From Trichomonas vaginalis G3 (taxonomy: Eukaryota; Parabasalia; Trichomonadida; Trichomonadidae): DNA of 64,000 nt. The position numbers were made by a program, and so were the translations under genes. The notes under the pieces were generated by a model. That model was not told the DNA's origin. It was given only the letters and a program-made list of their open reading frames with translations, and did not search any database. The stretch's first letter is position 1, and each line of letters opens with the position of its first letter. The stretch spans positions 18,819,860-18,883,859 of the forward strand of contig NC_067204.1 in NCBI RefSeq assembly GCF_026262505.1. Reading direction: 5' to 3'. Shown here piece by piece: positions 28,571 to 39,587 of the stretch.

Positions 28571-29490
28571 TTTACCGAGGTTTCCGCACACCTGTTCCTT
28601 TTTTTAGGAATTTTTTAGATTAAAAAATATGCTTTGTAAATCATTTTTTGTAAATCGGCAAAAATTTGGAAATATTCTGATGACAATAAATCTGGGAATA
28701 GTATTTTAAATACGAGAACAACCTATTTAAAAGTGTTTCGCTCGATTTTGTATAATTTCAAATTTTCGCATATAGCTTTCCGTGAATTACCGTGATTTTA
28801 CCGCCACATCAATAGTTTACGACACTTTTTCCGTAAATTGAGTAGTTTACTGCACTTTTTCCGTAAAATTGAGTTACGGGAATCCGTAAGATTACCGTAC
28901 TTCACTTCTAGTTGAAAATAGCATTAGTATATAATAAATAGATATATTATTCATATTTTTGATTTTGAATTACGGAAAAAGTGAGTTCAGAACTTCCAAT
29001 TATTATTTGATTAATTATGTTAAAAATACTATAAGGAATTAAAATACATAATGTTGAAATTTGAATTACGGGAAAAGTGAGAGTGAAAGTGAAGTGAAAA
29101 AGTAAGATATTTTTTGTTGAAATAATCATAGTTGTACAATTTTGAAACTATATGTAAAGCTATAAATTGAATAAATTCAAAAACAAAAATTGTTTATTCT
29201 TATTAATAAATTTATATTAATCAATATTTGAACAACCCGTAATTAAAATTGAAATCCTCTTAAAATTTAATCCATACGTTAATTTTTAATTTGCTCGGCG
29301 AATGCCGAGCTTCCCTACTTCTCTTGTCATTCCTTCAAAAACTCTAATCTCATCGCACTTACAAACATCATGATTTGATGTATTGTCGAGAAATCTTAGA
29401 CTTGTTTGTCATTTGATTATAGCATTTGAAAGTCATCTCGAAAATCGATTAACAAGACAATTTCCCAAACATCTACATACAAGTAGATGA
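28571..29490. other. Noncoding stretch with TTACGG/CCGTAA repeats
   Basis: Two direct ~30-bp units with CACTTTTTCCGTAA at 28,823 and 28,853, and two opposite-strand copies of TTACGGAAAAAGTGAG / TTACGGGAAAAGTGAG at 28,970 and 29,066. A perfect hairpin GCTCGGCGAATGCCGAGC lies near 29,294. No gene recognised. Confidence 0.55.
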
Positions 29491-29500
29491 TGGTAAACCC

Positions 29501-29568
29501 ATTAGAGTTGTTTTGCTATGATTCCTCCAATCTTATGATGAGAAAAATCATATCAAAACAGCTCTAAT
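29501..29568. repeat. Imperfect 68-nt hairpin, module 1
   Basis: Left arm ATTAGAGTTGTTTTGCTATG pairs with the right arm ending CATATCAAAACAGCTCTAAT. Loop region CCAATCTTATGATG. One of three modules of identical length whose arms differ between modules yet still pair. Confidence 0.8.
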
Positions 29569-29745
29569 CGAACATTCTACACAGCTTAGCATCCAGCTAG
29601 TTCCAAGTAATGCGATTACAACATCAACGGCCAAAGCCTTTCAGAGTCCTTTAATCATTTCTTCTCATCTCAATGTGAAGTGGCCCCAAACGAACTACAA
29701 GCTGACGTTACAACGCATTACAACCCGGTTAATACGAGCATATAC

Positions 29746-29813
29746 ATTAGAACTGCTTTGTTATGATCTCCCTCATCAAATGATGAGAGATCTCATTATG
29801 AAGCAGCTCCAAT
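29746..29813. repeat. Imperfect 68-nt hairpin, module 2
   Basis: Left arm ATTAGAACTGCTTTGTTATG pairs with the right arm ending CATTATGAAGCAGCTCCAAT; inner stem CTCATC/GATGAG. Same length and end bases as modules 1 and 3. Confidence 0.8.
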
Positions 29814-29853
29814 CGAACTAAAAACCTACATACAAATGAGTGAAAACAAACTC

Positions 29854-29921
29854 ATTAGAGTTGTGTTGCTTTGATTTCTCTCATCAGAAGATGAGAGATA
29901 CCAGAACAAAACAACTCTAAT
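29854..29921. repeat. Imperfect 68-nt hairpin, module 3
   Basis: Left arm ATTAGAGTTGTGTTGCTTTG pairs with the right arm ending AGAACAAAACAACTCTAAT; inner stem TCTCTCATC/GATGAGAGA. The flanks (TTCTACACA, AAGTAATGCG downstream; CTACATACAA upstream) are shared with module 1, so a ~175-bp unit is repeated. Confidence 0.8.
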
Positions 29922-29983
29922 CAAACTTTCTACACAACTCAGCACAGTATCAATGCAAAGTAATGCGTCTGTATCGTTAACAA

Positions 29984-30223
29984 GCAAAGTTGTTTCGGGT
30001 CCTTCCATTTTGGAAGAATTCGGAACAACTTTGCGAATTGATAGTGTAAACCCATATACATGAAAGCGTGCATGCATAAAGACAGGTATTGTCAGCAATG
30101 ACTACCTGCCCAGCTATGAGTGATCAGAGAATTACCATCTCAGGCTTTTTGAGAACATTTCAGCCAGGACCCTCGTATGTTGACTGTGAGAAAGGCATCC
30201 TTTATCTGAAATAGATGCTTTTC
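29984..30223. other. Further hairpins after the three modules
   Basis: GCAAAGTTGTTTCGGGTCC pairs with its mirror arm ending GGAACAACTTTGC (29,984-30,034, about 24 pairs). CAGGTATTGTCA/TGACTACCTG lies at 30,083-30,108, and GAAAGGCATC/GATGCTTTTC at 30,190-30,223. Together with the modules above they make a run of at least six stem-loops over 720 bases. A purine-rich tract (AAGGAAAGAAAAGGAAGGAG and more) follows at 30,259-30,317. Confidence 0.7.
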
Positions 30224-30510
30224 CAACAATCAAATTCGAAGATCTTCGACGTTGTTGTAAAAAGAGAAGGAAAAGGAAAGAAAAGGAAGGAGAGGAAGAA
30301 GGAAAGGAAAAGAAGAAGTGTTGTGCATGAAAATAGCGTGACTTCACTTTTGACAAAAAGTGACACTATTTCTGATGGTTTTGTCATTTATTTGTCAGAT
30401 TTATAAATGGATAATAATGCTGTAAATCAGATATTAATTAAAAATATTTAAGATTTATGTTCGAATTGAAAAGCAAAATGATATTTTTTTAATTGAAAAA
30501 CGTTAATATA

Positions 30511-31336
30511 GGGTGTCCAAAGGTGCGTTTAGCACAGCGCTCTATATGAGACTATTAAAGGAGATATATGCTGATTATAAATATATAATAAAAAATATGA
30601 ATATATGTATATGATGAGTATGTTGTATTTTGGCGCCATGCCGGGATATAAAATGAATTTTGAGACAAGAGGCGGTTTCGCGGGAAATTTTGGCGGGATT
30701 TTTTTTCATTTTTTTAATGAATCATAAAGAAAACATCCTCGCTCTTGCAAAAAAATGCAAAGACTGTAAAAAATCTACGAGACATTGGTAAAATGCTTCG
30801 GTATGGATGCTCCTAGCTATTCCACTGTAACGTATCATGTTAGGATGTATCACTTCATGAACAAAAAGGCGCCCATCATAAAAATTGACAAAAAATCGCC
30901 GGATCAAAGAAAAATCAAAGCAATTCTTCAAGTGCTAGATGAAGACCCAAGAGCATCACTCAGAAGGATAGAGGAGATGACAAAGATACCACGTACAACA
31001 GTCAGTTATTATCTGCACAATTATTTGAACTACAAACTAGCGTATACACGTTGGGTTCCGCACAACCTTAATTCAGTTCAAAAAAAATCTAGAGTCCAAT
31101 CTTCGAAAGAGCTCCTCTCTATATTGGGTGCGTATCAATCCAAGAAGTTTCGCTTTTTAGTAACAGGGGACGAGTCTTGGTTTCAATATGCAACAGAAGC
31201 CAAAATCATGTGGATCCCGAAGGATGAAAATCCGCAAACATTCCCGAAGAAAAAAATTGACACACCAATGATGATGTTGTCGGTTTTTTGGGGCGTGAAT
31301 GGCATCATCGCAATTGATATTCTTCAAAAACCTAAT
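30511..31336 (+). mobile_element. mariner copy 3, 5' part only
   Basis: Starts after TA (30,509-30,510) with the same GGGTGTCCAAAGGTG terminus as the two complete copies, and matches them to 31,336, then changes abruptly to ankyrin-coding DNA. The 3' third and right inverted repeat are missing. It differs from copies 1 and 2 by a T-run and an A-run length change before the main frame and by at least two substitutions (one Ala to Val and one Arg to Gly codon). Older than the other two or less constrained. Confidence 0.93.
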
Positions 31337-32596
31337 GGTGCGAAAATAAATTGTCAATCAAAATCAGGGAAAAATCTCCTTCATATTGCTGCACAAAATT
31401 GCAACCATGAAATTGCAAAAATGTTCATTTCATATGGTATAAATATTAACAGTTTAGATAATTCTAGAAAAACTGCTCTTCATTATGCAGTACTAAGCAA
31501 TAATAAGGAAAATGTTGAGAATCTAATATCATTTGGAATTGATATCAATAGAAAAGATTATTACGGAGAAACTGCTCTTCATTTAGCAGTGGAGAAAAAT
31601 TATAGTGATATTGCTGTTAACATTATTTCACATGGAGCAGATTTTAATATTAGAGATATGGATGGAATAACTGCTTTAATAAAAGCTGTGTTAATGAATA
31701 GAATATTAATTGCAACTAATATTCTCTCGCATGGTGTAGATATAAATAAAGTAGAACGTAGGGAGCGGCCATTGCTTCATCTTGCGGCAATATGTAACCA
31801 TCCGGAAATGATGCAATTGCTTTTATCATTTAATGCAGATATAAATGGAAAAGACTCTTCCGGCAAAACAGCTCTGCATGCCGCAGCAATACAATGTTCC
31901 AAAGATGCTGTTATGTTACTTATTTCGAATGGCGCAGAGATTAACGCAATTGATAACGATGGAAACACTGCGCTGCATTATGTAGCAGAAAATAAAAAAG
32001 CTATTGAAATAGCAGAATTTCTTATTTTGCATGGTATTAATGTGAACATAAAGAACAGTGAAGGAAATACAGCACTACTTTATCATAGTGTGTATGAAAA
32101 TGTCAGAATGTCAGTGTTTCTTATTTCAAATGGAGCAGATATAAATTCAACTGATAATAATGGAATATCTCTTCTTCATAAAATTGCATCATCATGCTAT
32201 ATTGTTAATATTCCATACATATCTTTTCTTATTTCCCATGGAATAGATGTAAATGCAAAAGATAGCAGGAATCGTTCTCCTCTTCATTATGCGATAGAAC
32301 ATCATAAAAATCAAATAGGTCAATTTCTTATTTCTTATGGGGCTGAGGTGAATTCAAAAGACTCTAAAGGAAACATTCCTCTTCATTATGCTGTAAAGAA
32401 TGATAATATGGAAATGTTAGAATTTCTTATTACGCATGGTGCAGATATTAATGCAACAAACAACAAAGGTAAAACCCCTCTTCAATATGCCCTGCTTAAA
32501 AATAAAAAAGAAATCATCAATACCCTGATCTCTCATGGTGCACTTACGAATTCAGAAGATGTTGATGAATACAAGAAGAAAGCATGTGGAATATAG
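30803..32596 (+). CDS. Chimeric frame: mariner transposase N-terminal part fused to ankyrin repeats
   Basis: A continuous frame of about 597 residues (from MDAPSYS; the open frame begins slightly earlier with a TTG). Residues 1 to about 178 are mariner transposase, including the second helix-turn-helix (PRTTVSYYLH) and the first catalytic Asp (TGDESWFQYA), but not the second and third Asp, so it cannot transpose. At ...DILQKPN|GAKINCQSK the frame passes directly into about 12 ankyrin repeats (patterns such as KTALHYAVLSNNKENVENLI and GNTALHYVAENKKAIEIAEF) and ends normally. The normal mariner start is out of frame because of an A-run change, so if expressed the product would start inside the DNA-binding region. 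It may be a chance fusion in a dead gene or a host protein with a captured DNA-binding part. Confidence 0.7.
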   Translation: MDAPSYSTVTYHVRMYHFMNKKAPIIKIDKKSPDQRKIKAILQVLDEDPRASLRRIEEMTKIPRTTVSYYLHNYLNYKLAYTRWVPHNLNSVQKKSRVQSSKELLSILGAYQSKKFRFLVTGDESWFQYATEAKIMWIPKDENPQTFPKKKIDTPMMMLSVFWGVNGIIAIDILQKPNGAKINCQSKSGKNLLHIAAQNCNHEIAKMFISYGININSLDNSRKTALHYAVLSNNKENVENLISFGIDINRKDYYGETALHLAVEKNYSDIAVNIISHGADFNIRDMDGITALIKAVLMNRILIATNILSHGVDINKVERRERPLLHLAAICNHPEMMQLLLSFNADINGKDSSGKTALHAAAIQCSKDAVMLLISNGAEINAIDNDGNTALHYVAENKKAIEIAEFLILHGINVNIKNSEGNTALLYHSVYENVRMSVFLISNGADINSTDNNGISLLHKIASSCYIVNIPYISFLISHGIDVNAKDSRNRSPLHYAIEHHKNQIGQFLISYGAEVNSKDSKGNIPLHYAVKNDNMEMLEFLITHGADINATNNKGKTPLQYALLKNKKEIINTLISHGALTNSEDVDEYKKKACGI

Positions 32597-33151
32597 ATTT
32601 ATAATGCTTTTGAATAAGTTTTTTGATTAAATAATATATAACAATGATTTATATTTTTAAAAGATTTTTGGGTTAAAACATGAAAAGATTTTTATCTTGT
32701 AAGAAGACATGCAATTATAATAAACTTTATATATCAATTTTCTAAGTTAAAAAGTTAATTTTGTTCGGGAAAAAGTTATTATAATTCACTTCCTAGTAAC
32801 TCATATGATTGTTATACTTTTTTGTTATTAAAATAAAGACATATTGATATTATGCGAGCATGTCAGAAAGTGGTAAGTGCACCCTTAAAGCATTAAAATT
32901 TACGATTTCAATTTTACTAAAGTATTCATATATAAAGCGATATATATAAATTCAATAATAAAACGATACGGCTGATCCCTATATGGGATGAATTTAAGTC
33001 TGGGATCCGAATTGTAAACTTCAGAAATACACAAATGAAATTACAACATTTTAATGGGGGAAAATGATGTTGTTTTTGAAGACAAACAGGGGATAATTAT
33101 ATAGATGAAAATTTTTGGAAAATTGATGAAAATTTTTCTTCACTTATTTTG
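32597..33151. other. Intergenic stretch with ankyrin-gene Inr
   Basis: AT-rich; a TCACTT Inr-like element at 33,140-33,145 lies 12 bases before the next ATG. GGGATCCGAATTG at 33,004 resembles motifs upstream of the other ankyrin genes. Confidence 0.5.
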
Positions 33152-35903
33152 ATGTCCCAGGAACAGAATTCTCAGCAATACTTTATTGAATTAATGTCGC
33201 GTTTTACTAAATACAATGATATATTTAATGCAATATATTGCATGAAAACCCATAACGCAGAAGAAATTAATAAAATTTATAAATTGATTGATGTAAATTT
33301 AATTCAGACAAATTTCTTTGCAATAGATGATATCTTAACTGTATTGATAACTACATTAGTATTGAATAATCGATATGCAGGCTCATATTTTCAAATTTAC
33401 AAAAAAATACGCGAATCATATGAAAACATGAGTAAAAAGGCAGCAACAATATCATTTTTTGAAACATTCCAATCAACTCATAATTCTCTTAATGTTCATG
33501 AAGAAAATACAATTTATTGGGCAATTATGTATGATGATATTAAGTTATTCATATCATTTACTGAAAGAGAATCATTTGATGCAAATATGGCTCTAGTAAG
33601 TGATTATTATCCAATAACAGGAAATGTATACTCATTACTTGAGCTATGTTGCTATTATGGATCTGTTAATTGCTTCAAATTTCTTAGAACTGAATTCAAT
33701 TTACAAATTAATCACACATGTCTCGAATTTTCATTTTTGGGCGGAAAGCCTGATATCATGAATGAGTGCTTAAAATATCAAACACCTGATCAAAACTGTA
33801 TGGTATTAGCAATTGCTTCTCATAACATTGATTTTGTTACGTTTTTGATGAATGAATACGATTTAAAGATTGATTTATCAGCGTGTATAAAATTCAATAA
33901 CTTGCAGGCATTCTTTGTTTATTTAGATCAAACAAAAGATCTCAACGAATGTTATATTCTCTCGCCTAGTTTTCATATACCTTCAATTTGTGAATATTTC
34001 CTTGAAAATAATGTAAAAATTGATGCAACAGATTCTGAAAATGAAAAAACTGCGCTTCATAATGCTGCATATTACAATTGTGTAGAAGTAATGCAATTTC
34101 TGCTCTCTCATGGTTTATGTGTCGAAGAAAAATCTAAATATTTAAAGACTCCACTTCATTTTGCAGCCGAGAATAACAGTATTGAATCTGTTGAATTCCT
34201 TTTATCAAATGGTGCAAAAATCGATGCGCGGGCTTATTATATGGAAACTCCTCTCCATTATGCATGTAATTATAATTGCATAGAAACAGTAAAATTACTG
34301 ATATTGAATGGTGCAAACATCAATGCAAAAACGAAACAATCAAAAACAGCTTTACATTTTGCAGTTAAAAATAACTGTAAGAATATTGTGAATATTCTTA
34401 TTACATATGGAATTTCACTTAATATTCGGGATAAATCTAGGAAAACGGCACTCTAGTATGCATTTCAGGAAAAGAAAAAAGAAATAGTAGAAAATATTAT
34501 TTCAAGTGGTGCAAATTTACATTCTAAATATTCAGATGGGAAAAATTTCATTCACTATGCAGCAATTTTTAATTTGACAGCAATATTAGAAACTCTTATT
34601 TCAAAAGGATTAGATGTCAATGCTACGGATGAAATTGGTTTAACACCTCTTCATTACGCAGCACAATATAATTGTTGGCAAGCTGCAAGTATTCTGATTT
34701 CAAATGGAGCAAAAACTAATGCACGAAATAATCGATGTGATAACACACCTTTACATCTTGCAATTGATAATAACTCAATAGAAACAATGAAAATTCTAAT
34801 TTCTCATGGAGCCGATGCAAATGCATATACTTACCGCAATGAAAATTCACTATTTCAACTTGCCATTAAAAAATCTAGAAGATATGATTGAACTTTTTAT
34901 AACGCATGGTGCTGATGTTAATTTCAAGGATTCTAAGGGATCGACGGCTTTATACTATGCCATTGATATAAGGTCAATAAAAATAATGCAAATTCTCATA
35001 AAATATGGGGCAAATATCATGGAAAAAAACAAATATGGATATACTCCCTTACATTATGCTGCAGAACATAATTTCAAAGAAGCGGTAGAAATCCTTATTT
35101 CCTTGGGAGCAAATGTAAATGAAATTGATGCATCAAAAAATACTCCTCTCCATATTGCCGCTTTAAAGAATAGTTTAGATGCTGCCCAACTTTTATTAAA
35201 TAGTGATAATATTAATGCAAAAAATCAATATGGTTATACAGCTCTGTTTTATACGGCAGGAAATAATAATGTAGAATTTGCTGATTATCCTCTTTCTCAT
35301 GGTGCTGATGTTAATCTAAAAGGATTGGATGGAAGAAATGCTCTTATTTATTATGTAATGCAATCAAGATATTTTAACGCAAATGTAAACGTTATTGATT
35401 TATTGATTTCTAGAGGATGTAATATGGAAGCGAAAGATGATTATGGTAAGACGGCCCTTCATTATGCAATTACAACTGATGAAAGATTATTGATAACACT
35501 TTTTATTGAAAGAGGAGCAAATTTAAATTCGAAAGATAATGATGGGAAAACTCCCCTCATATCTGCTGTAGAAAAAAATGCTGAATCAAATATAAATTTG
35601 CTCATAACCTATGGTGCTAACGTAAACGAAAAGAATAATAAGGGAAGTACAGCTTTACATTATGCTGCAAATATTGGAAGCAAACGTATTGCAAAAAACC
35701 TCATTTCTCAAGGAGCCAATATCAATGAAAGAAATAATCTTGGAAAAACACCTCTTCATTATGCAGATTATTCTTATCATATAGATGTTATTGAATACCT
35801 TATATCACAAGGTGCAGATGTAAATGCAGTCGATAATGATGGAGTAGCTGCCTTAAGCTATAATAAGAGGTATATTCAATATGGGAGAAGGTGCACAATT
35901 TGA
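33152..35903 (+). pseudogene. DUF3447-type ankyrin repeat gene, broken
   Basis: Starts MSQEQNSQQYFIELMSRFTK. Residues about 20-60 are the family N-terminus (YCMKTHNAEEINKIYKLIDV), about 125-270 the DUF3447 region (YSLLELCCYYGSVNCFKFLR, MNECLKYQTPDQNCM, HNIDFVTFLMNEYDLKIDL), and then many ankyrin repeats. The frame is cut by a TAG at 34,454 where the family has the His of ALHYA, and by a frame change in an A-run near 34,870; beyond each the ankyrin coding continues. About 917 codons in total, longer than the intact relative at 56,308. The end (NKRYIQYGRRC) is not repeat-like. It is a host gene that has decayed or carries sequencing errors; two independent changes favour decay. Confidence 0.85.
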
Positions 35904-36450
35904 CTTTCTTTTTTCCTTTGAATTTGAATAAAAATTTTATAATATTTTTTGTTATTCAATTAAGTAAATCACATACTTTCATGTTTTGTCGTTCAACAAC
36001 CATGCTACTGAACTTTATTTAGCTGAATGCTTTGTATAATGAGCTTGTATTAAATCTCTAGTCAATTGCAATTTTTTTGAATATAATTTTAATTATATGA
36101 ATTTTTAATTGTCAAAAAAATTAATTAAAATCAGATTGCGTAAGTGCATGCGTAATTAAAGAAGAAGGGAAAAAAACGTGTTTGAGTTCTCAAAGATGTT
36201 GTAATTATAAAATTTTTCTATTGGTGTGATATTATTATTAACCATCAAGATTCAGATGGGATTTGGTAATTTTTCTAAGCGACCAATTATTAAAACTCAT
36301 TGAAAAAAAAATAGAAAAACAATTATCAAAATTTTGTTATACTACTGCCTAATGTACTCTTGTGTTAGGACAAAATTTTGGGATCCGAAAAAAAAATAAA
36401 CTTCAGAAATTTGTTTCTGAAAACAAAGAAAAAAAATTCATACTATTTTC
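35904..36450. other. Intergenic stretch
   Basis: AT-rich, no gene recognised. GGGATCCGAAAAAAAAA at about 36,380 and TTCATACTATTTTC just before the next ATG are likely the upstream region of the following ankyrin gene. Confidence 0.45.
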
Positions 36451-38261
36451 ATGTCCGAAGAAAATTGTGGGCACAAAATCTTCAATGAATTGACGAATCA
36501 ATTTTCAAGCTTTAATAATATGATTGTTGCATTGTATCACTTGAAAACAGACAAAATGGATGCAATCAATGAGATTCATTTACGGATTGAAGAAGATATA
36601 TTGGAGACAAATCTTTTATCACCAGATGATATTTTATTAGTTATAATGGAAGCAATGAAATGCAATATGCGCTATTCCTGGTCATATTATACAATTTACA
36701 AAAAATATGTGAATCACACAAGAATTATTATTTTAAGACAACATCTATCACATACTTCCAAAAATTGCAATTTGATCATGAAACTTTATGTATCCATGAT
36801 GAAAACCCAATACACAGAGCAATAATGTTAGATGATGTAAAATCATTTATTGGATACATCGAAGCAAATGGTTTGGATTTATATCAAATGCCTGTTAATG
36901 AATCTTGTCCCAGTATCAATATAGCCAGCTGTTCATTACTCGACTTATGTTGTTTCTATGGTGCAGTGGGTTGTTACAAGTTTTTAAGAACAAAATACAA
37001 CTTCATGATAGGTGAAACAAGTCTTCATTGTGCGTTTTTGGGCGGTAAGCCAGATATCATGAATGAATGTTTAAAGGTTATTAAGCCAGATCAGGCTTGC
37101 ATGGAATATGCAATCATGTCTCACAACATCGATTTTGTTTCCTTTTTGATGAATGAATACAGACTTAAAATTGATTTGAATTGGTGTTGCAAATACAAAA
37201 ATCTTCAAGCATTCTTAGTTTATTTGGATTACACTCAAGACATCACTAATTGTTTCCTTTACTCTCCATGCTTTAACATTCCTGCACTATGTGAGTATTT
37301 CATGTCTCATGGATTTGATATCAGAACAAAGAATGAGAATGGAAGTACTGTCATGCATTTTGCTTCATATTTCAATTGTAAAGATATTCTTGGGTTCCTC
37401 ATATCTCATGGTGGGAAGGTAAACGAAAAGTCTAATTATAAAAAGACACTTCTCCATCTTGCAGCTAAAAACAATTGCATGGAAGTTATAAAACTTCTTA
37501 TCTCCCATGGTGCGCGTGTCAATGCGAAAGATCTAAATCGATACACTCCGCTTCACTATGCTATAGAAAACAATAATAAGGATGCAGTTGAATATTTAGT
37601 AAATCATGGAGCAAGCCTCGATGGTAAAACCGTTTCCAAGACTGCCCTTCATATAGCAGTTCTTAATGGTTCCATTGATATGGTTGAGTTTCTGCTTTCA
37701 CTTGGGGCTGACATAAACATTAAGGACAAAAAGGGTCGAACAGTCTTATGGATTGCAGCCCAAAAAAATAGCCAACGCTTGATTGACTTTCTCATTTCAA
37801 GAGGTTCGAATCTTGATGTTATTGTTAACGGAGAAAGTCTTCTTGTCTATGCAATCAACCATTTTCAGGATGAGTTATCGAACAAACTTATCGATCATCA
37901 TGCAGATCTCTCTATAAGAGATCATTATGGCCGAACAGCTTTAGATTATGCTGTTTCCTTTGAAAATAAAGTTATTATCGAAAAACTTTTATCAAATGGC
38001 GCACCTGTAAATTTGCAAGATAAGAGTGGTATGACTCCTCTCCATCATGCTATTGATGGAAGAAATTATGAATTAATTGAAATTCTCCTATCACATGGAG
38101 CAGATATAACTATAAAAAATAAGGATAAACTAAATCCTGTAAGTTACGCAGCAAAATATGGACCGTATAAAATGAATGAATTCATTATTTCGCATAGCCA
38201 TCATTATGATAAAAAAGAAAATAAAAATGACCCTTCTGAATTGCCAATGGATGAATTATAG
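36451..38261 (+). pseudogene. DUF3447-type ankyrin repeat gene with one frameshift
   Basis: The N-terminus (MSEENCGHKIFNELTNQFSS, LKTDKMDAINEIHLRIEEDI) runs in one frame to about 36,700. The rest (ICESHKNYYF..., DUF3447 region with LLDLCCFYGAVGCYKFLRTK and HNIDFVSFLMNEYRLKIDL, then about ten ankyrin repeats) continues in another frame to the stop at 38,261. The change lies in or next to the A-run of TTTACAAAAAATATGTG near 36,697-36,706. The rest is free of stops, so this could be a recent loss or a homopolymer sequencing error. Family role is unknown; ankyrins mediate protein binding. Confidence 0.85.
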
Positions 38262-38625
38262 TACACCGTCCGTCAAATAACTAGCTTTTCATTAATAAAC
38301 TTATTAATAAATCATTATTTATCTGTTATTTTTATGTAAAAATGAATGAATTTTGTTCATGGATTTCAAAAGAAAACAATAAAGTTAGAATCGTTAAATT
38401 AAATCAGGTATATCTTTTTGTTGAAGCTTCTACGATTTATTTAATTAAAAATGAAAAACACTTCGAAATTCGAATGAATTATGTTTGAAATATTGGAATA
38501 TTGATAATAATAGAATGCAGTTCAATTTATATAAGTTAACTGAATGCTTTTATTATAAAAATTGTTGTTATTATCAGGTTGTTGAAGGAATTGAAAAAGT
38601 GACGAATAAAAGTAACTTAGTGAAT
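38262..38625. other. Intergenic stretch
   Basis: 364 bases, AT-rich. Contains possible short coding traces upstream of the MED9-like gene in the same frame (38,485 onwards), which I regard as untranslated. Confidence 0.4.
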
Positions 38626-38943
38626 ATGAGTTCTAAAAAGACTAACAAAAATATTTCAGCAGCCTTTGACTTTCTTCCGATTGTTAGAGAAATCCTTCAG
38701 AAAATAGCCTCACCTGAAACATCAGAAAAAGATATTTCAACGATCGCAAACCAATTTTCAGAAAAAATGAAAGAAGCTCAAAAAATCCTTCACAATACAC
38801 CAGGACTTGAATTAACAGAAGAAGAGCAGATCCAAAAGATCGCTGAACTTGAAGAAATGATCAAGCAGAAGCAACATCTTATTGACGAGTGTACAAAACA
38901 GATCCAAGAATGGAATAATGAAGGAAATCAATCTAATGAATGA
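38626..38943 (+). CDS. Small coiled-coil protein, probable Mediator subunit 9
   Basis: 105 residues from MSSKKTNKNISAAFDFLPIV. The pattern FDFLPIVREILQKIASP at 13-29, then a helix, PGLELTEEEQIQKIAELEEM at about 61-80 and a final coiled coil (IKQKQHLIDECTKQIQEW) resembles MED9 of the Mediator middle module, which links activators to RNA polymerase II. An upstream in-frame ATG at 38,485 would add 47 residues without any family resemblance, so I chose the internal start. The match is by short pattern only; a generic coiled-coil protein is possible. Confidence 0.45.
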   Translation: MSSKKTNKNISAAFDFLPIVREILQKIASPETSEKDISTIANQFSEKMKEAQKILHNTPGLELTEEEQIQKIAELEEMIKQKQHLIDECTKQIQEWNNEGNQSNE

Positions 38944-39197
38944 TTAGTCTGTTTGTACTTATTTCATTTGTCTAATGAAAAATTTCTTCGTTAATTCAAC
39001 GCATAGATATTTGTTCTTTCTTAACTCTTCATTACGAATAAAGCCTTGTATTATATAAATGGGTTTTGGATTCTATTACTTCTTAATTAATTTCAAATAT
39101 TTAAAATATAGAATTTATAAAGTCATGATTTGTGATTTGAGTGCTTTTTAAACACAATTCTGTAATAATTAAATAAGTAAACGTTTATTAAAAAAGT

Positions 39198-39587
39198 TTA
39201 TTGCTGGCGAGCACCTGCGCGGCGTGTGAAAACCTCGACACCTTCCATTTCGCCAAGTCCGATAGCGGCAAGCATTTCCTTTGTCTCTGGATCAACGAGG
39301 ATCTTTGGAACGTTGAGCTTGGAGGTTGTTGGCATCCAGTTATCGCGCTTCTCACGTTCCTGTTCCTGGAGCTTGAAGGAGATACCACGAACTGGTCCAC
39401 GCTCAAGACGGCGCATAAGGTGGGTAACGTAGCCGGCGATTTTATTGCGCATGCGCTTTGATGGAATATCAGCAACAGCGTCGCAAACGCGCTTGTTGTC
39501 CTGGAAATCGAAAGAAAGTTGGCCATAGAAACGTTCGATAACGAGGCGTGCGGCTCTCTTTGTGGTCTTTGTACGGATACGACCCAT
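39198..39587 (-). CDS. RPS17: Ribosomal protein eS17
   Basis: 129 residues of the small ribosomal subunit protein eS17. The start [20 protein letters not shown] and the segment [40 protein letters not shown] are diagnostic. Length is normal for the family. It sits at the 40S head and is needed for translation. It is convergent with the MED9-like gene and divergent from the TAF7 gene, with about 390 bases between the starts. GC content is higher than in its neighbours, as expected for a highly expressed gene. Confidence 0.97.
   Translation of the reverse strand: MGRIRTKTTKRAARLVIERFYGQLSFDFQDNKRVCDAVADIPSKRMRNKIAGYVTHLMRRLERGPVRGISFKLQEQEREKRDNWMPTTSKLNVPKILVDPETKEMLAAIGLGEMEGVEVFTRRAGARQQ

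Noticed and set aside
29826-30098. 90-residue minus-strand frame over the hairpin cluster
   Set aside because: It runs through hairpin arms and repeated modules and has no recognisable protein features; the repeat structure explains the sequence better.
30215-30406. 63-residue Lys/Arg-rich frame
   Set aside because: It is a translation of a purine-rich tract (GGAAAGAAAAGGAAGGAG) and lacks any family pattern.
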